From contig JAISOV010000017.1 in the NCBI GenBank assembly GCA_031275405.1, positions 1-64,000 on the forward strand: a DNA stretch of 64,000 nt. The letters are read 5' to 3'. The notes below the pieces were generated by a model that was not told the DNA's origin, searched no databases, and saw only the letters and a program-made list of their open reading frames with translations. Position 1 is the first letter of the stretch. Each line of letters opens with the position of its first letter. Shown here piece by piece: positions 9,053 through 18,022 of this stretch. The position numbers were made by a program, and so were the translations under genes. Source of the DNA: Clostridium sp. Lineage in GTDB: Bacteria; Bacillota; Clostridia; Lachnospirales; Lachnospiraceae.

Positions 9053-10036
9053 ATGTTAAACAGTCAGTCAATCTTGATCACCGGGGGGACCGGGAGCTTC
9101 GGCAACGCGTTTGTGGAATATCTTCTGGAGCATTATGATCCCAGGCGGATCGTCATTTATTCCAGGGATGAGTTCAAGCAGATGCTGATGAAGGACAAGT
9201 TCCGGAAACACGCCGGGAAACTGCGTTTCTTCATCGGGGACGTCCGCGACCGCGACCGGCTCAAGAGGGCGTTTGAAGGCGTGGATTATGGGATCCACGC
9301 GGCGGCGCTCAAACAGGTACCCGCCTGCGAGTACAACCCGGCGGAAGCGATCAAGACCAATATCGACGGAGCGCAGAACGTGATCGACGCGGCGCTGGAT
9401 ACCGGCGTCGCGAAAGTGGTGGCGCTGTCTACGGATAAGGCGGTCAACCCGGTGAACCTCTACGGCGGTACGAAGCTGGTTTCCGACAAGCTGTTCATTG
9501 CCGCCAATGCCTATGCCGGGGGAAAGGACACCTGTTTTTCCATCGTAAGGTACGGCAACGTAGCGGGAAGCAGAGGGTCGGTCATTCCGGTTTTCCGCGG
9601 TATCCTCCAAAGCGGCGGGAAGGAGCTTCCGGTGACGGATTACCGTATGACGCGTTTCTGGATCAGCCTTCGGGAGGGCGTGGAACTGGTCGTCAAGGCG
9701 CTGGAAGAGGCCAAAGGCGGAGAAACCTTTATTTCCAAGATTCCCTCTTTTAAGGTCACGGATCTGGCGCAGGCTATGCTGCCCGGCGCGCTGATGCCGG
9801 AAACGGGTATCCGGGAGGGGGAGAAACTGCATGAGATCATGGTGACTACGGAAGACGCCGCTTATACGTATGAGTACGACAGGCATTTCGTCATTTATCC
9901 GCAGCTGGTGTGGAGCGAGAAGAAAAAAGCGGCGCCGACCGGGCAAAAAGTGCCGGAGGGCTTTTCTTATAGCTCCGACCAGAATACCCAATGGCTGGGC
10001 GTGGAAGAAATCCGGGAATTGCTCCAGAAATGCTGA
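9053..10036 (+). CDS. pseB: UDP-GlcNAc 4,6-dehydratase (inverting), PseB-like
   Basis: The 327-residue soluble NAD(P)-dependent sugar dehydratase of the short-chain dehydrogenase superfamily starts at ATG 9053 behind AACGGAGGAA. It has the nucleotide-binding motif GGTGSFGNAF near residue 11, the acidic GDVRDRDRL, HAAALKQVPACE, and the catalytic segment STDKAVNPVNLYGGTK, in which the usual Tyr-x-x-x-Lys and the Asp-Lys pair of PseB/FlaA1 are visible. It converts UDP-GlcNAc to a 4-keto-6-deoxy sugar with inversion at C5, the first step of pseudaminic acid synthesis. PseC-like and PseH-like genes follow in the window. The related capsule enzymes CapD/WbpM are less likely because those are long and membrane-bound. 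Confidence 0.9.
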   Translation: MLNSQSILITGGTGSFGNAFVEYLLEHYDPRRIVIYSRDEFKQMLMKDKFRKHAGKLRFFIGDVRDRDRLKRAFEGVDYGIHAAALKQVPACEYNPAEAIKTNIDGAQNVIDAALDTGVAKVVALSTDKAVNPVNLYGGTKLVSDKLFIAANAYAGGKDTCFSIVRYGNVAGSRGSVIPVFRGILQSGGKELPVTDYRMTRFWISLREGVELVVKALEEAKGGETFISKIPSFKVTDLAQAMLPGALMPETGIREGEKLHEIMVTTEDAAYTYEYDRHFVIYPQLVWSEKKKAAPTGQKVPEGFSYSSDQNTQWLGVEEIRELLQKC

Positions 10037-10097
10037 CCGGGCTATGCTGCTTAAGAGATGCTGTTCCAGAAACGCCGACCGGCAATGTCAGGATAAA

Positions 10098-11779
10098 ATG
10101 CGGGAAAATAGTAGAATCATCTGGTATGATGTACGGGCTTTATGGAATCAGAAAGGCTATGCCGCCAGTGTGGTGCTGGTGACGGCTCTTAGCTACGGAA
10201 TACTCTGGATCCGCCCGGCGATAGGCATTGACGATACGTCTTTTTCCCTCTATTTTGAAGAGGGGGTGGCTCCGGCGGTAGGCAGATGGTGTCTGTATCT
10301 GCTCCACAAAATCTTTCCGCTGGCGTACAACCCCTATGTGGTGGAGGGGGTGGGGCTTCTTTTGTTCTGCCTGTCCGCCACTTTGTGGTGTGTTCTGTTC
10401 CGCAGGCTGATGGGGAGCGCGGTTTCGGCTCGGGGGGGGGGTACGCTTTTGTTGCCTGCGTCATGATTTCCTCTCCCATCACCACGGAACTGGCGGTCTG
10501 GTATTTGCAGAACGGCGTTTTCATCGGATACGGGGTAACGGCTCTGGCGGCCTGGTTCCTGACGGAGGCTTTCCGGAGAGAGAAACTCCGGCGGCTTTTG
10601 CCCGACAGGACGCGGCACTGGGCGGCGTCCGTCCTCCTGCTGACGGTGGCCTGCGGCTTTTACGAGTCTTTCATGATCGTTTATCTCGTCGCCGTCTTTC
10701 TGGTATTTTTCCTGCTCCGTGTGTACGAGAGGGAAGAATATGACCGGAGGGTGTCCGGATGGCTGCTTCTGGGATCGGCAGCGGCGATTTTGTCTGTGCT
10801 GCTTCGGTTCGTGATCACGCGGTTTCTGATCTGGTGGTTCCATCTGGAGAACAGCCGCAATGTTCTGGAGTCCAGAGGGATTCATGAATTCCTAAGGTGG
10901 TTTGACGGCAGCAGGACATGGGATGATTTTTCATTCGTCATGCAGGAATTTCTGGTAAAATACTATGTGAATGGGGCGGTATACCTGCCGATCCTGCTGT
11001 TTGTTATGGCTGTGGCTGTCATTCTTGGTTTCGCGGTGTGCCTGTCATGGAAAAAAGGCGACTTTTTGATTCTGGCGTCCGCCTTGGGAGCTGTGGGGGT
11101 TCCGTGGCTCCTGCCGATTCTGGAGGGGCGCGTCACAGCCTACCGCAGCAGCCAGTATATCCCCTTGGTCTGCGCCTTTGCGGTCTTGCTGATCCTCGGG
11201 GAAGCACAGAAGCGCAAGGTCAGAGGGCTGGTCAAAGGGTTGGGCGTTTTCCTGATGGCGGCGCTTCTTTACCGCCAGATCTATGAAACAGGGAAATGGC
11301 TGTATCTGGACGTCAGAAAATATGAGGATACAAAAAACACGCTGGAGGATCTGGCATGGGTCATTCGGTCAAGCTATGATTCCTCCAAACCGATCTGCAT
11401 CATCGGAGCGTATCAGACGCCGGAAAGCCTGCTGGAAGAGACTTATTCTCCTGTCTGGTCGAAGAAGACGATGGCTGTAAAGTATGTCATACTCCATTTT
11501 CTGGACGACAGGATCTGGGAGAAATACGCAAGCGACGAAGGCTATTTTTTTGCGGAGACACCGAGGCTGTCTTTTCTGGAATGGGGCGCGACCGCGTTCT
11601 ATGGCTTCGACAGGGAGATCATCAAGCTGTGGGAGCTGCTGGGGTACCGCTTTACCGAGGACGGGAATCTGGAGCATTATGAGGAAGCCAGGGAGCTGAT
11701 GAAAGAAGGTCCGGTATGGCCGGAAAAAGGTTCCGTGGTGGAGAAAGAGGATCACATCATCGTAAACTTCGGCGGCTGA
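10098..11779 (+). pseudogene. GtrII-like membrane glycosyltransferase, out of frame at a 10-G run
   Basis: The N-terminal part (10098-10440) encodes MRENSRIIWYDVRALWNQ and a first span followed by IGIDDTSFSLYFE and GRWCLYLLHKIF, the signature of GtrII glucosyltransferases (acidic motif after the first span, then GRW). After the G-run the same protein continues one frame over to 11779 with about eight more spans, including YESFMIVYLVAVFLVFF. The soluble C-terminal domain holds YQTPESLLEETYSP. Eight or eleven G would join the two halves as ARGG(G)YAFVACVM; ten G are present and give a stop at 10464. An upstream ATG at 10044 is an alternative start. It probably decorates a surface glycan; on/off switching is possible. 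Confidence 0.75.
10432..10441 (+). repeat. Ten-G tract, possible phase-variation site
   Basis: An unbroken run of ten G inside a coding region, followed by TACGC. Its length puts the downstream 1.3 kb out of frame. Such runs are classical slipped-strand sites, and also common places for assembly errors. Confidence 0.7.
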
Positions 11780-11927
11780 CGGAAAAGGGACTGCTCTGAA
11801 AAGGCCGTGAAGATGGCGGCTGTCCGGGAGCATGACGGCAGGGAGCGCGGCATGGAAGCGGCTGAGGCCGATGTCGGGCAGGAGGCTCCGGCGAAGGGCA
11901 GGAGTGGGGATATTTTCCGCAAAAAGG

Positions 11928-11956
11928 TTGTTACGTTAGAATGAATATGGTATTGT
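11928..11956 (+). promoter_or_regulatory. Candidate promoter of the acetyltransferase gene
   Basis: TTGTTA (11928-11933) and TATTGT (11951-11956) are 17 bases apart, about 80 bases upstream of the next start codon. Confidence 0.45.
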
Positions 11957-12035
11957 TTTATATAGTTTCAGGTTTTGTCCGGAACAGTCTATGCCGTGGG
12001 GCTGCCAGCCGTGCGGCGGGGAAAGGAGCCGTCAC

Positions 12036-12590
12036 ATGAATCTCTACGCGGACGAAGGCGCGGGAATCTATCTGCGGAAACTGCGATGGGAAGATACCGG
12101 GCGGATCGTGGCGTGGCGCAACCAGGACACCGTGCGCCGCAATTTCATTTTTCAGGAATTATTCACCCAAGAAAGCCACGCGGCCTGGATCCGGACGATG
12201 ATAGATACCGGGAAAGCGGTACAGATGATCATCTGCGAAACGTCTTCGGATGTCGGTCTGGGTTCCGTCTATCTGCGTGACATCGACCTATGGCACCGGA
12301 AAGCCGAATACGGTATTTTTATCGGAGAAGCGCGGGCGAGAGGACGGGGGATCGGCACGGCGGCGGCAAAGCTGATGCAGGAGTACGGATGGAGGGAGCA
12401 GGAGCTTCATAAGATTTACCTCCGGGTTCTGGCGGAGAATGTCCGGGCGATCCGCAGTTATGAAAAAGCGGGCTTCCGGCGGGAGGGGTATCTGAAAGAA
12501 GAAGTGCGGATAGACGGGAACTACAGGGATTTGGTCTGGATGGCGGCGTGGAATCCCCACGAAAAGGGACAGACGGGGCAAAATCCCTGA
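12036..12590 (+). CDS. GNAT N-acetyltransferase, PseH-like
   Basis: The 184-residue protein starts at ATG 12036 behind AAAGGAG. It has the GNAT core: YLRKLRWEDTGRIVAWRNQD at the N-terminus, the acetyl-CoA loop ARARGRGIGTAAAKLM (the R/Q-x-x-G-x-G/A motif), and the closing segment RSYEKAGFRREGYLKEEV. WRN followed by RRNFIF resembles PseH, which acetylates the 4-amino group made by PseC. The stop codon lies inside a 41-nt hairpin repeat. A RimJ/RimL-type protein acetyltransferase is the alternative; the neighbouring pseB and pseC favour sugar acetylation. Confidence 0.75.
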   Translation: MNLYADEGAGIYLRKLRWEDTGRIVAWRNQDTVRRNFIFQELFTQESHAAWIRTMIDTGKAVQMIICETSSDVGLGSVYLRDIDLWHRKAEYGIFIGEARARGRGIGTAAAKLMQEYGWREQELHKIYLRVLAENVRAIRSYEKAGFRREGYLKEEVRIDGNYRDLVWMAAWNPHEKGQTGQNP

Positions 12591-12624
12591 TGGATATGCC
12601 CGTGAAAGCGGGCGGACGGGAGCA
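12584..12624 (+). repeat. 41-nt hairpin element, copy 1 (after the acetyltransferase gene)
   Basis: TCCC, TGATGGATAT, GCCCG, a GAAA-type loop, CGGGC, GGAC, GGGAGCA. Outer TCCC/GGGA and inner GCCCG/CGGGC pair. It is followed by AAAATAG where the other copies have a start codon, so it looks like a decayed leader. Confidence 0.6.
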
Positions 12625-12659
12625 AAAATAGAAAGCGGGAAGGCCGTCCGCTTTCAACG

Positions 12660-12700
12660 TCCCTGATGGATATGCCCGCAAAAGCGGGCGGACGGGAGCA
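12660..12700 (+). promoter_or_regulatory. 41-nt hairpin leader, copy 2 (covers the RBS of the GT2 gene)
   Basis: This copy differs from copy 1 by two loop-proximal bases. The GGGAG that pairs with TCCC is also the ribosome binding site of the gene starting at 12703, so folding would hide it. A second hairpin (GAAAGCGG / CCGCTTTC, 12631-12655) precedes it. Confidence 0.6.
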
Positions 12701-12702
12701 AG

Positions 12703-13626
12703 ATGAAGAAAGTTAGTTTTATTATCCCTTGTTACCGGTCGGAGCATACCCTGTCTCCGGTGATAGCGGAAATCGAAAGCACGATGGAGACGGCGGGCTA
12801 TCCTTACGAGATCATCCTGGTCAATGACGGTTCGCCCGATCATACCTATGACACGATCAAGTCCTTATGCGCGAACAAAACATACGTCAAAGGGATTGAT
12901 TTTTCCCGGAATTTCGGGCAGCACGCGGCAATCATGGCGGGCCTGCGCCATGGATCCGGGGATTACCTGGTGTGTCTGGACGACGACGGGCAGACACCGG
13001 CGGATGAAGCGGGCAAGCTGCTGGGGAAACTGGAAGAGGGATATGACGCCGTGTATGCCAAGTATGAGCATAAGCGGCATTCGGTGTTCCGCAACCTCGG
13101 CAGCAAGGTGAACGAGCGGATGACGCGGATCATGCTGGGGAAACCGGCTCACCTGTACATTTCCAGCTATTTCGCGGTGAAACGCTTCGTCGCGGAAGAC
13201 ATGGTGAAATATGAAAACTGCTATCCGTATGTGATCGGACTGGTCTTGCGGGCGACCCGCAACATCGCGAACGTGCCGGTATGCCATAGGGAACGGGAAA
13301 AGGGCAATTCCGGCTATACCATGAAAAAACTGCTGGGACTTTGGTTCAACGGGTTTACGGCGTTTTCCATCAAACCCTTGCGGTTTGCCACCGTCCTGGG
13401 CATGGTCTGCGCGGGCATAGGCTTCCTGTACGGGATCTATACGGTCGTAAAACGTCTTCTGGATCCCCAGGTTCCGATGGGATTCAGCGCTATGATGTCG
13501 GCGGTGGTGTTTTTCGGGGGGATGATCATGGTCATGCTGGGACTGCTGGGCGAATACATCGGCAGGATCTATATCAGCCTGAACAATTCGCCGCAGTATG
13601 TGATACGGGAGAAGAGGAATGTGTAG
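12703..13626 (+). CDS. GT2 family polyprenyl-phosphate glycosyltransferase (GtrB/DPM-like)
   Basis: The 307-residue protein has a GT-A domain of about 230 residues with SFIIPCYRSE, ILVNDGSPDHT, GIDFSRNFGQ and the metal-binding VCLDDDGQTP. Two C-terminal membrane helices follow (LGMVCAGIGFLYGIY and FFGGMIMVMLGLLGEYIGRIY). The ending GEYIGRIYI.....PQYVI is diagnostic for GtrB/ArnC/DPM1-like enzymes that move a sugar from UDP- or GDP-sugar to undecaprenyl phosphate. The product would feed the membrane GT-C proteins around it. Start and RBS are unambiguous, though the RBS lies in the stem of the 41-nt hairpin. Confidence 0.9.
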   Translation: MKKVSFIIPCYRSEHTLSPVIAEIESTMETAGYPYEIILVNDGSPDHTYDTIKSLCANKTYVKGIDFSRNFGQHAAIMAGLRHGSGDYLVCLDDDGQTPADEAGKLLGKLEEGYDAVYAKYEHKRHSVFRNLGSKVNERMTRIMLGKPAHLYISSYFAVKRFVAEDMVKYENCYPYVIGLVLRATRNIANVPVCHREREKGNSGYTMKKLLGLWFNGFTAFSIKPLRFATVLGMVCAGIGFLYGIYTVVKRLLDPQVPMGFSAMMSAVVFFGGMIMVMLGLLGEYIGRIYISLNNSPQYVIREKRNV

Positions 13627-13638
13627 GGGAGAAAACCA

Positions 13639-15276
13639 ATGGGGAGGAACTGGATCCGAAAACACGGGCTTATCATAAAGGCGACGCTTTTCGCGCTTCT
13701 GCCGCTGGCCGCCTGTCTGGTCACGTGCGCCCGGCAAGGTTATTCCATCCGGGAGGTATATTTGCCGGCTTCCCCGTGGAACGATGAGCTTTTTTACTTC
13801 AAGCAGGTGGAAGGCATCGTGAAGTTCGGCTACCCTTACGGATATTTCGGGTTCAATGAAAGCCACGCCCAGTTTCTGTCGTTTGCCGCGTGGAGTCCGG
13901 TGCTGGTGCTGCCGTGGGTGCTGTTCGGGAAACTGCTGGGCTGGGGGCTTCTGTCGCCGGTCATTTACAATATCCTCTTCCTGAGCCTGGCCCTGTTTTT
14001 CTTTGTGATCCTGGCCAAGCCGGGATATCAGCAGGTGGGGATCCTGACGTTCCTGTTCCTGCTGTTTACCAGGTTTCCCAGATATATGCTCTCCGGTATG
14101 CCGGAAGTCCTCTGCTTTTCCCTCCTGATTCTTTTTTTCGGGCTGGAGCTGCGCTATCTGGAAGAAAGAAAAAAATGGAATCTCGTGCTTCTGTTCGCAG
14201 TGTCTTTCCTGCTGACGCTGATGAGACCGTACTTTTTGGTCTTCCTCCTGCTTCCCTGTTATTTCCTGAGCCGTTCGGTATGGCTTCGTGTCCCGGCGGA
14301 TCCAAAAGAGCCTGTCCGGAACCGGGCCGGGGCGTTTCGGCCGGCAGGCTTGCGGAAATGGGCGGGGCTTTTGGCCGGCGCCGCCATACTCGGGGCGGCG
14401 GGCGCGGGCTACGGCGCCGTCAAGCATTTTTTGGGGGCGGAGTATTTTACGCCTTTGTTCGACACTACCTGGATCTCCGCGTTCCTGCGCCAAGGGTTCG
14501 GGGAGGGCATCCGCTATATGGCGTCCAGGCTGTTCCATGGGGGCGCGCAGTTTCTGAAAATCACTGTGGAAGGGCTTCAAAGCGGCGCTCCTACGGGAGC
14601 CTATTTTGCGGGCTTTCTGGCGGTGCTTGCCCTGCTGCTTGGGTACACGGCGGCGGAGATCCGCAGGAAACAGAAAAAAGAAGCGCTGGTTTACGGACAT
14701 CTGGCTTTCTGCTTCGTAGGAATGCTGGCGGCGCTCCTGCTCATGTATAAGATGGAGGAGGGGAGCAAACACCTCCAGACGTTCATCGTCGTGGGGATCT
14801 TCGCCGTCTCCGGCATGGAAACCAGGTTTTATAAAAAGGCGGTCTTCTTAGGCGTGCTGTTTGCCTATCTGTATACGTTCAAGGCAGTATCCGCCTATGA
14901 ATATCAAGTGCCTTTTGTGTCCTTGCGGCAGGAAGAGATTCTGGCATACTGGGAGGGGGCTTTTGCGGAGCATATGACGCTGGAACGGGAGGATGCGCCC
15001 TCTTTTTCCAATACCGTGATCTGGACGTTCGCCGACACCATAGGAACGGAAACGACGGGTACGCGGCAAGCCATGGACTGGCAGATCCTGTACGCCTTGC
15101 CGGAAGGCTTCGGGATCAGCTGCTGTACGGACTTTTATCTCCTCCAGCAGTTCGACGGCCTCAAAAGCCGTTACCTTGCGGCCCCTGCGGGCGGAACGGT
15201 TGACGCGATGTGTACCGGAGCCGGATTCACGGAAGTGGGCAGGCTGGGAACTGTAGTAGTGTATAAGCGGTACTGA
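13639..15276 (+). CDS. Multi-spanning membrane protein, probable GT-C-like glycosyltransferase
   Basis: The 545-residue protein has a first span at residues 10-28, then the external motif YLPASPWNDELFYFKQVEG with acidic residues placed like a GT-C active site. About ten more hydrophobic helices follow, and a soluble C-terminal domain of about 130 residues. It starts 12 bases after the GT2 gene with GGGGAGA as ribosome site, so the two are probably co-transcribed and functionally paired: the GT2 makes a lipid-linked sugar and this protein transfers it. The acceptor is unknown. Confidence 0.65.
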   Translation: MGRNWIRKHGLIIKATLFALLPLAACLVTCARQGYSIREVYLPASPWNDELFYFKQVEGIVKFGYPYGYFGFNESHAQFLSFAAWSPVLVLPWVLFGKLLGWGLLSPVIYNILFLSLALFFFVILAKPGYQQVGILTFLFLLFTRFPRYMLSGMPEVLCFSLLILFFGLELRYLEERKKWNLVLLFAVSFLLTLMRPYFLVFLLLPCYFLSRSVWLRVPADPKEPVRNRAGAFRPAGLRKWAGLLAGAAILGAAGAGYGAVKHFLGAEYFTPLFDTTWISAFLRQGFGEGIRYMASRLFHGGAQFLKITVEGLQSGAPTGAYFAGFLAVLALLLGYTAAEIRRKQKKEALVYGHLAFCFVGMLAALLLMYKMEEGSKHLQTFIVVGIFAVSGMETRFYKKAVFLGVLFAYLYTFKAVSAYEYQVPFVSLRQEEILAYWEGAFAEHMTLEREDAPSFSNTVIWTFADTIGTETTGTRQAMDWQILYALPEGFGISCCTDFYLLQQFDGLKSRYLAAPAGGTVDAMCTGAGFTEVGRLGTVVVYKRY

Positions 15277-15403
15277 ACGCCTGGCTGCATGGCCGGCGCG
15301 AGGCGTCTGACGGAAGACTGGAGGGTCAAGGAGAGCTTGGCCGTCACGGCTGCGGCTTCTGGCCGGTACGAGGCGTCCGGAGGGCTGTAGCGGCGGCAAA
15401 CCC

Positions 15404-16612
15404 TTATCTCCCGTAGTACGCCGTCAGTTTCCGGACGGCATGGATCACATTCTCGACGTCCTCATCGCTTAAAGAATAATAAAGCGGCAGGCTCAGCACT
15501 TCCTGATAATAGCTTTCCGCGTGGGGGCAAAGCCCTTTGGGATAGCCGGCCTGTTCGTAATAGGAATGGTAGTAGACCGGAAGATAATGAACCTGGGCAT
15601 GGATGTTTTCCGCGTACAGCGCGTCAAAAAATTCCCTTCGCGTACAGCGGAGCATGGCGGCGCGCAGACGCAGGATGTATAAATGCCGGGCGGTGTCGGA
15701 CTCCGGGATCTCCCGCTGAACCTGTATCTGGGGGATAGCGGAAAAAGCGACGTCGTATTTCCGCACGATTTCCTTGCGGCGGGCCACAAAACGATCCAGT
15801 TTCTGCAGCTGGCTGATCAGGAGGGCCGCCTGTATGTCGGACAGGCGGTAATTAAACCCCAGGACTACCTGCTCGTTGTACCAAGGGGCGTCGTCGGGAT
15901 GGCGCATGAGGGCGCGGTTCCTGGTAATGCCGTGGGTACGGTAAAGCAGCAGCTTTTCATAAAGGGCTTCGTCGTTGGTGGTCACGGCTCCGCCCTCTCC
16001 GCTGGTCACGGACTTTACCGGATGGAAGCTGAAAGCGGTCATATCGGCAAGGCCGCCTATGGGCCTGCCTCTGTACCTGGTGCCGATGGCATGGGCGGCG
16101 TCCTCTATGAGCAGAAGGCCGTGTTTCTCGCAGAGGGCGCAAAGAGCGTCCAGTTCCGCCGCCTGTCCGGTGAAGTCCACCGCGACCACCGCTCTGGTCT
16201 TTGGAGTGATCAGCCGCTCTACCGACCCAGGGTCGATGTTGTACGTATCCGGGCGGATGTCCGCAAAGACCGGAACGCCGCCGCAGTAAAGGATACAGTT
16301 GGCGGAAGCCGCGAAGGTGATAGGCGTGGTGATGACCTCATCCCCCGCCCCGATCCCGGCGGCCAAGGCGGCGATGTGCAGGGCGGCGGTGCCGCTGTTC
16401 ACCAGCACGCAGTATTTCGCGCCGGTGACTGCGCAGAGCTTCCGCTGCGCCTCGTCGATCTTCGGCCCGCCGGTGAGGAAGTCGCTTTGCAGGGCTTCCG
16501 CCACCGCCGCCATGTCGGCGGCGTCTATCGAGTGCTTTCCGTAAGGAAGAGGAACCGCGCAGGCGGGCGTCCCCCCGAAAAGAGCCGGTTTTTCCATAAC
16601 CTGATTTTCCAT
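15404..16612 (-). CDS. pseC: DegT/DnrJ-type sugar aminotransferase, PseC-like
   Basis: The 402-residue PLP-dependent fold I aminotransferase shows LVNSGTAALHIAALAAGI (cofactor phosphate site), VDFTGQAAELD, LIEDAAHAIG (Asp contacting the pyridine N) and FSFHPVKSVTSGEGG with the Schiff-base Lys. The segment DFLTGGPKIDEAQ and the SFHPVK context are closest to PseC, which converts the PseB product to UDP-4-amino-4,6-dideoxy-AltNAc. It is transcribed opposite to pseB, facing the end of the preceding gene. ATG 16612 with AAAGG upstream is chosen; a GTG lies just before. A -10-like TATACT on the minus strand near 16834-16839 could be its promoter. Confidence 0.9.
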   Translation of the reverse strand: MENQVMEKPALFGGTPACAVPLPYGKHSIDAADMAAVAEALQSDFLTGGPKIDEAQRKLCAVTGAKYCVLVNSGTAALHIAALAAGIGAGDEVITTPITFAASANCILYCGGVPVFADIRPDTYNIDPGSVERLITPKTRAVVAVDFTGQAAELDALCALCEKHGLLLIEDAAHAIGTRYRGRPIGGLADMTAFSFHPVKSVTSGEGGAVTTNDEALYEKLLLYRTHGITRNRALMRHPDDAPWYNEQVVLGFNYRLSDIQAALLISQLQKLDRFVARRKEIVRKYDVAFSAIPQIQVQREIPESDTARHLYILRLRAAMLRCTRREFFDALYAENIHAQVHYLPVYYHSYYEQAGYPKGLCPHAESYYQEVLSLPLYYSLSDEDVENVIHAVRKLTAYYGR

Positions 16613-16639
16613 CACAGAACCTTTCTATGCGTTGCGGTA

Positions 16640-16942
16640 CAGGGCGCTGCGTATTTTCGCCGGAAAAGCGCTGCACACATTCCGGTCTTTCTGTATGCTG
16701 CGGTGCATGACGCTTCGGCGGATGCGCCTATGGATCCGCAAAAGAGAAACCGGAAGGTCGTTACCCAGTCGCCTTTGCCGCGCAGTGACACCGGAAGACC
16801 CGTCCGCGGTCGCCGGTCTGCCTTCTGACAGCTTCCAGTATAGCATTGCGCCGGCGATTTGGGAACAGAAAAATTGAAAAATCAACGAACCGGTTGCCGG
16901 TTTGCTCTGTAGGTGGTATCCTGCATGTAAGCAAAAAGGTTG
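16640..16942. other. Intergenic region upstream of pseC
   Basis: It contains the candidate pseC -10 element and the palindromic AACCGGTTGCCGGTT near 16885. Open frames here lack ribosome sites and protein-like composition. I see no gene. Confidence 0.4.
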
Positions 16943-17053
16943 CGAAGCAATCAACAAGTTTATTATGACTTCAAGCTGAAAATTGTCTTGTGCGTGAAGC
17001 GCCCCGATACAGAACGGGCAGGACATAGACGAAGCAGACGCGTTTCTTTTTAG
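16943..17053 (+). pseudogene. Remnant of an unidentified gene at the edge of the RM island
   Basis: One frame reads QQVYYDFKLKIVLCVKRPD then TERAG, and the next frame continues DIDEADAFLF and stops at 17051-17053. Both pieces look like real protein with one base lost between them. The sequence gives me the impression of a conjugative-element protein tail, but I cannot name it. It sits where the AT-rich restriction island meets the glycan locus. Confidence 0.4.
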
Positions 17054-17061
17054 TAGCAAGC

Positions 17062-17094
17062 AAAAGGGCGTCCGGTAATACCGACGCCCCTTTT
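17062..17094. terminator. Bidirectional terminator at the end of the RM island
   Basis: AAAA-GGGCGTC (17066-17072), a loop with CGGTAATACC, GACGCCC (17083-17089), TTTT. A- and T-runs on both sides let it stop transcription in both directions, chiefly for the specificity gene on the minus strand. Confidence 0.8.
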
Positions 17095-18022
17095 ATATTC
17101 TATCGCTGTATGGCAATGATTTAATGTATTGCTCCATATATACCCAGTCTGGCGAACCGTCCGGGGCGGCGGGCAGTTTAATCATGCTCTCTTTCATCTT
17201 TTCTAATGTCCACTTGCGACCGTAGCCAAATTTATAGCGGTTAGCCTTCATTACGGTTATAACAAACATTGCAATATATTTGTTTAGTGTCCAGTTATCG
17301 GCACAAAGTACATTAACATCGTCCGAAGCCCAAAAAGGCGCAGACTGATAGAATGCTTCACCGACACTACCGTTATAATTTACCGTGATACAGTTAGGTT
17401 GATACATCGGCGTTGCATCTATGAATTGACGAACCCCATTATTTTCGCTTATTGCGCCTATAAAATTTGTTGTTCCCTCTAACATATCCTCTTTTGTTAG
17501 GCGTTTCCCCTTGTGGAATGTAAACAAGTCGCTTAACAAGTAATTACGCCATTTTTCGCTATTCAACGGCGCAAGTTGTTTTTGCTTTTCTTTCGTGCTG
17601 ATAGGGGCTATCGACATAGTATACACCCATTCGGGGATAGCATCGGGTATTTCTATGTCTTTGAGCGTTTTATTAGCTTGCCGCCCATAACTGTACCGAT
17701 ATGCGTTAGAAGTTATGCACATACAGTAATACAGCTTTTCCGCAAGCGTCATCGTTCTTTTGGGCTGCAATACCATAATGTGGAAAGCGGTATAAAAGGG
17801 CTTTGCTTGAACAAACGCCGACAAAACACTACCTCCAAGGGCAACGGAAATGTATCCGGCGGGGAACGGCTCTATTTCCTCGATTCTGTCAACTTGTGTA
17901 ACAACACCATTATTTTGTGCTGTACGCGAAACAAAGTTAATCCCCGTATCCGTTGAAACGCCTATGTGCATGAACTCTAAGCTATTACCTTGTTTGAGCG
18001 TAAACAAGTCCTTAACTTTCAT
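17093..18022 (-). CDS. Restriction-modification specificity subunit (HsdS/BcgI-B-like)
   Basis: The 309-residue protein consists of two similar halves. Residues about 3-150 and 160-305 each start with a short DLFTL(K)QG / DLFTFHKGK segment and contain GVSTDTGINFVSRTAQNNGV / NFIGAISENNGV-like strands, the target-recognition-domain plan of type I S subunits. Each half would read one half-site of a split recognition sequence. The start at ATG 18022 overlaps the methylase gene by 11 bases, implying translational coupling. Length and context match the B subunit of BcgI-type enzymes rather than the usual 400-residue HsdS. Confidence 0.8.
   Translation of the reverse strand: MKVKDLFTLKQGNSLEFMHIGVSTDTGINFVSRTAQNNGVVTQVDRIEEIEPFPAGYISVALGGSVLSAFVQAKPFYTAFHIMVLQPKRTMTLAEKLYYCMCITSNAYRYSYGRQANKTLKDIEIPDAIPEWVYTMSIAPISTKEKQKQLAPLNSEKWRNYLLSDLFTFHKGKRLTKEDMLEGTTNFIGAISENNGVRQFIDATPMYQPNCITVNYNGSVGEAFYQSAPFWASDDVNVLCADNWTLNKYIAMFVITVMKANRYKFGYGRKWTLEKMKESMIKLPAAPDGSPDWVYMEQYIKSLPYSDRI

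Noticed and set aside
12865-14772. Long open frame on the minus strand opposite the GT2 and membrane protein genes
   Set aside because: Its product is rich in Gln, Arg, His and Pro, has no ribosome site and mirrors the codon pattern of the convincing genes on the other strand.
16632-16877. Small basic plus-strand frame upstream of pseC
   Set aside because: Arg/Ser-rich composition, no ribosome site, and it overlaps the likely pseC promoter on the other strand.
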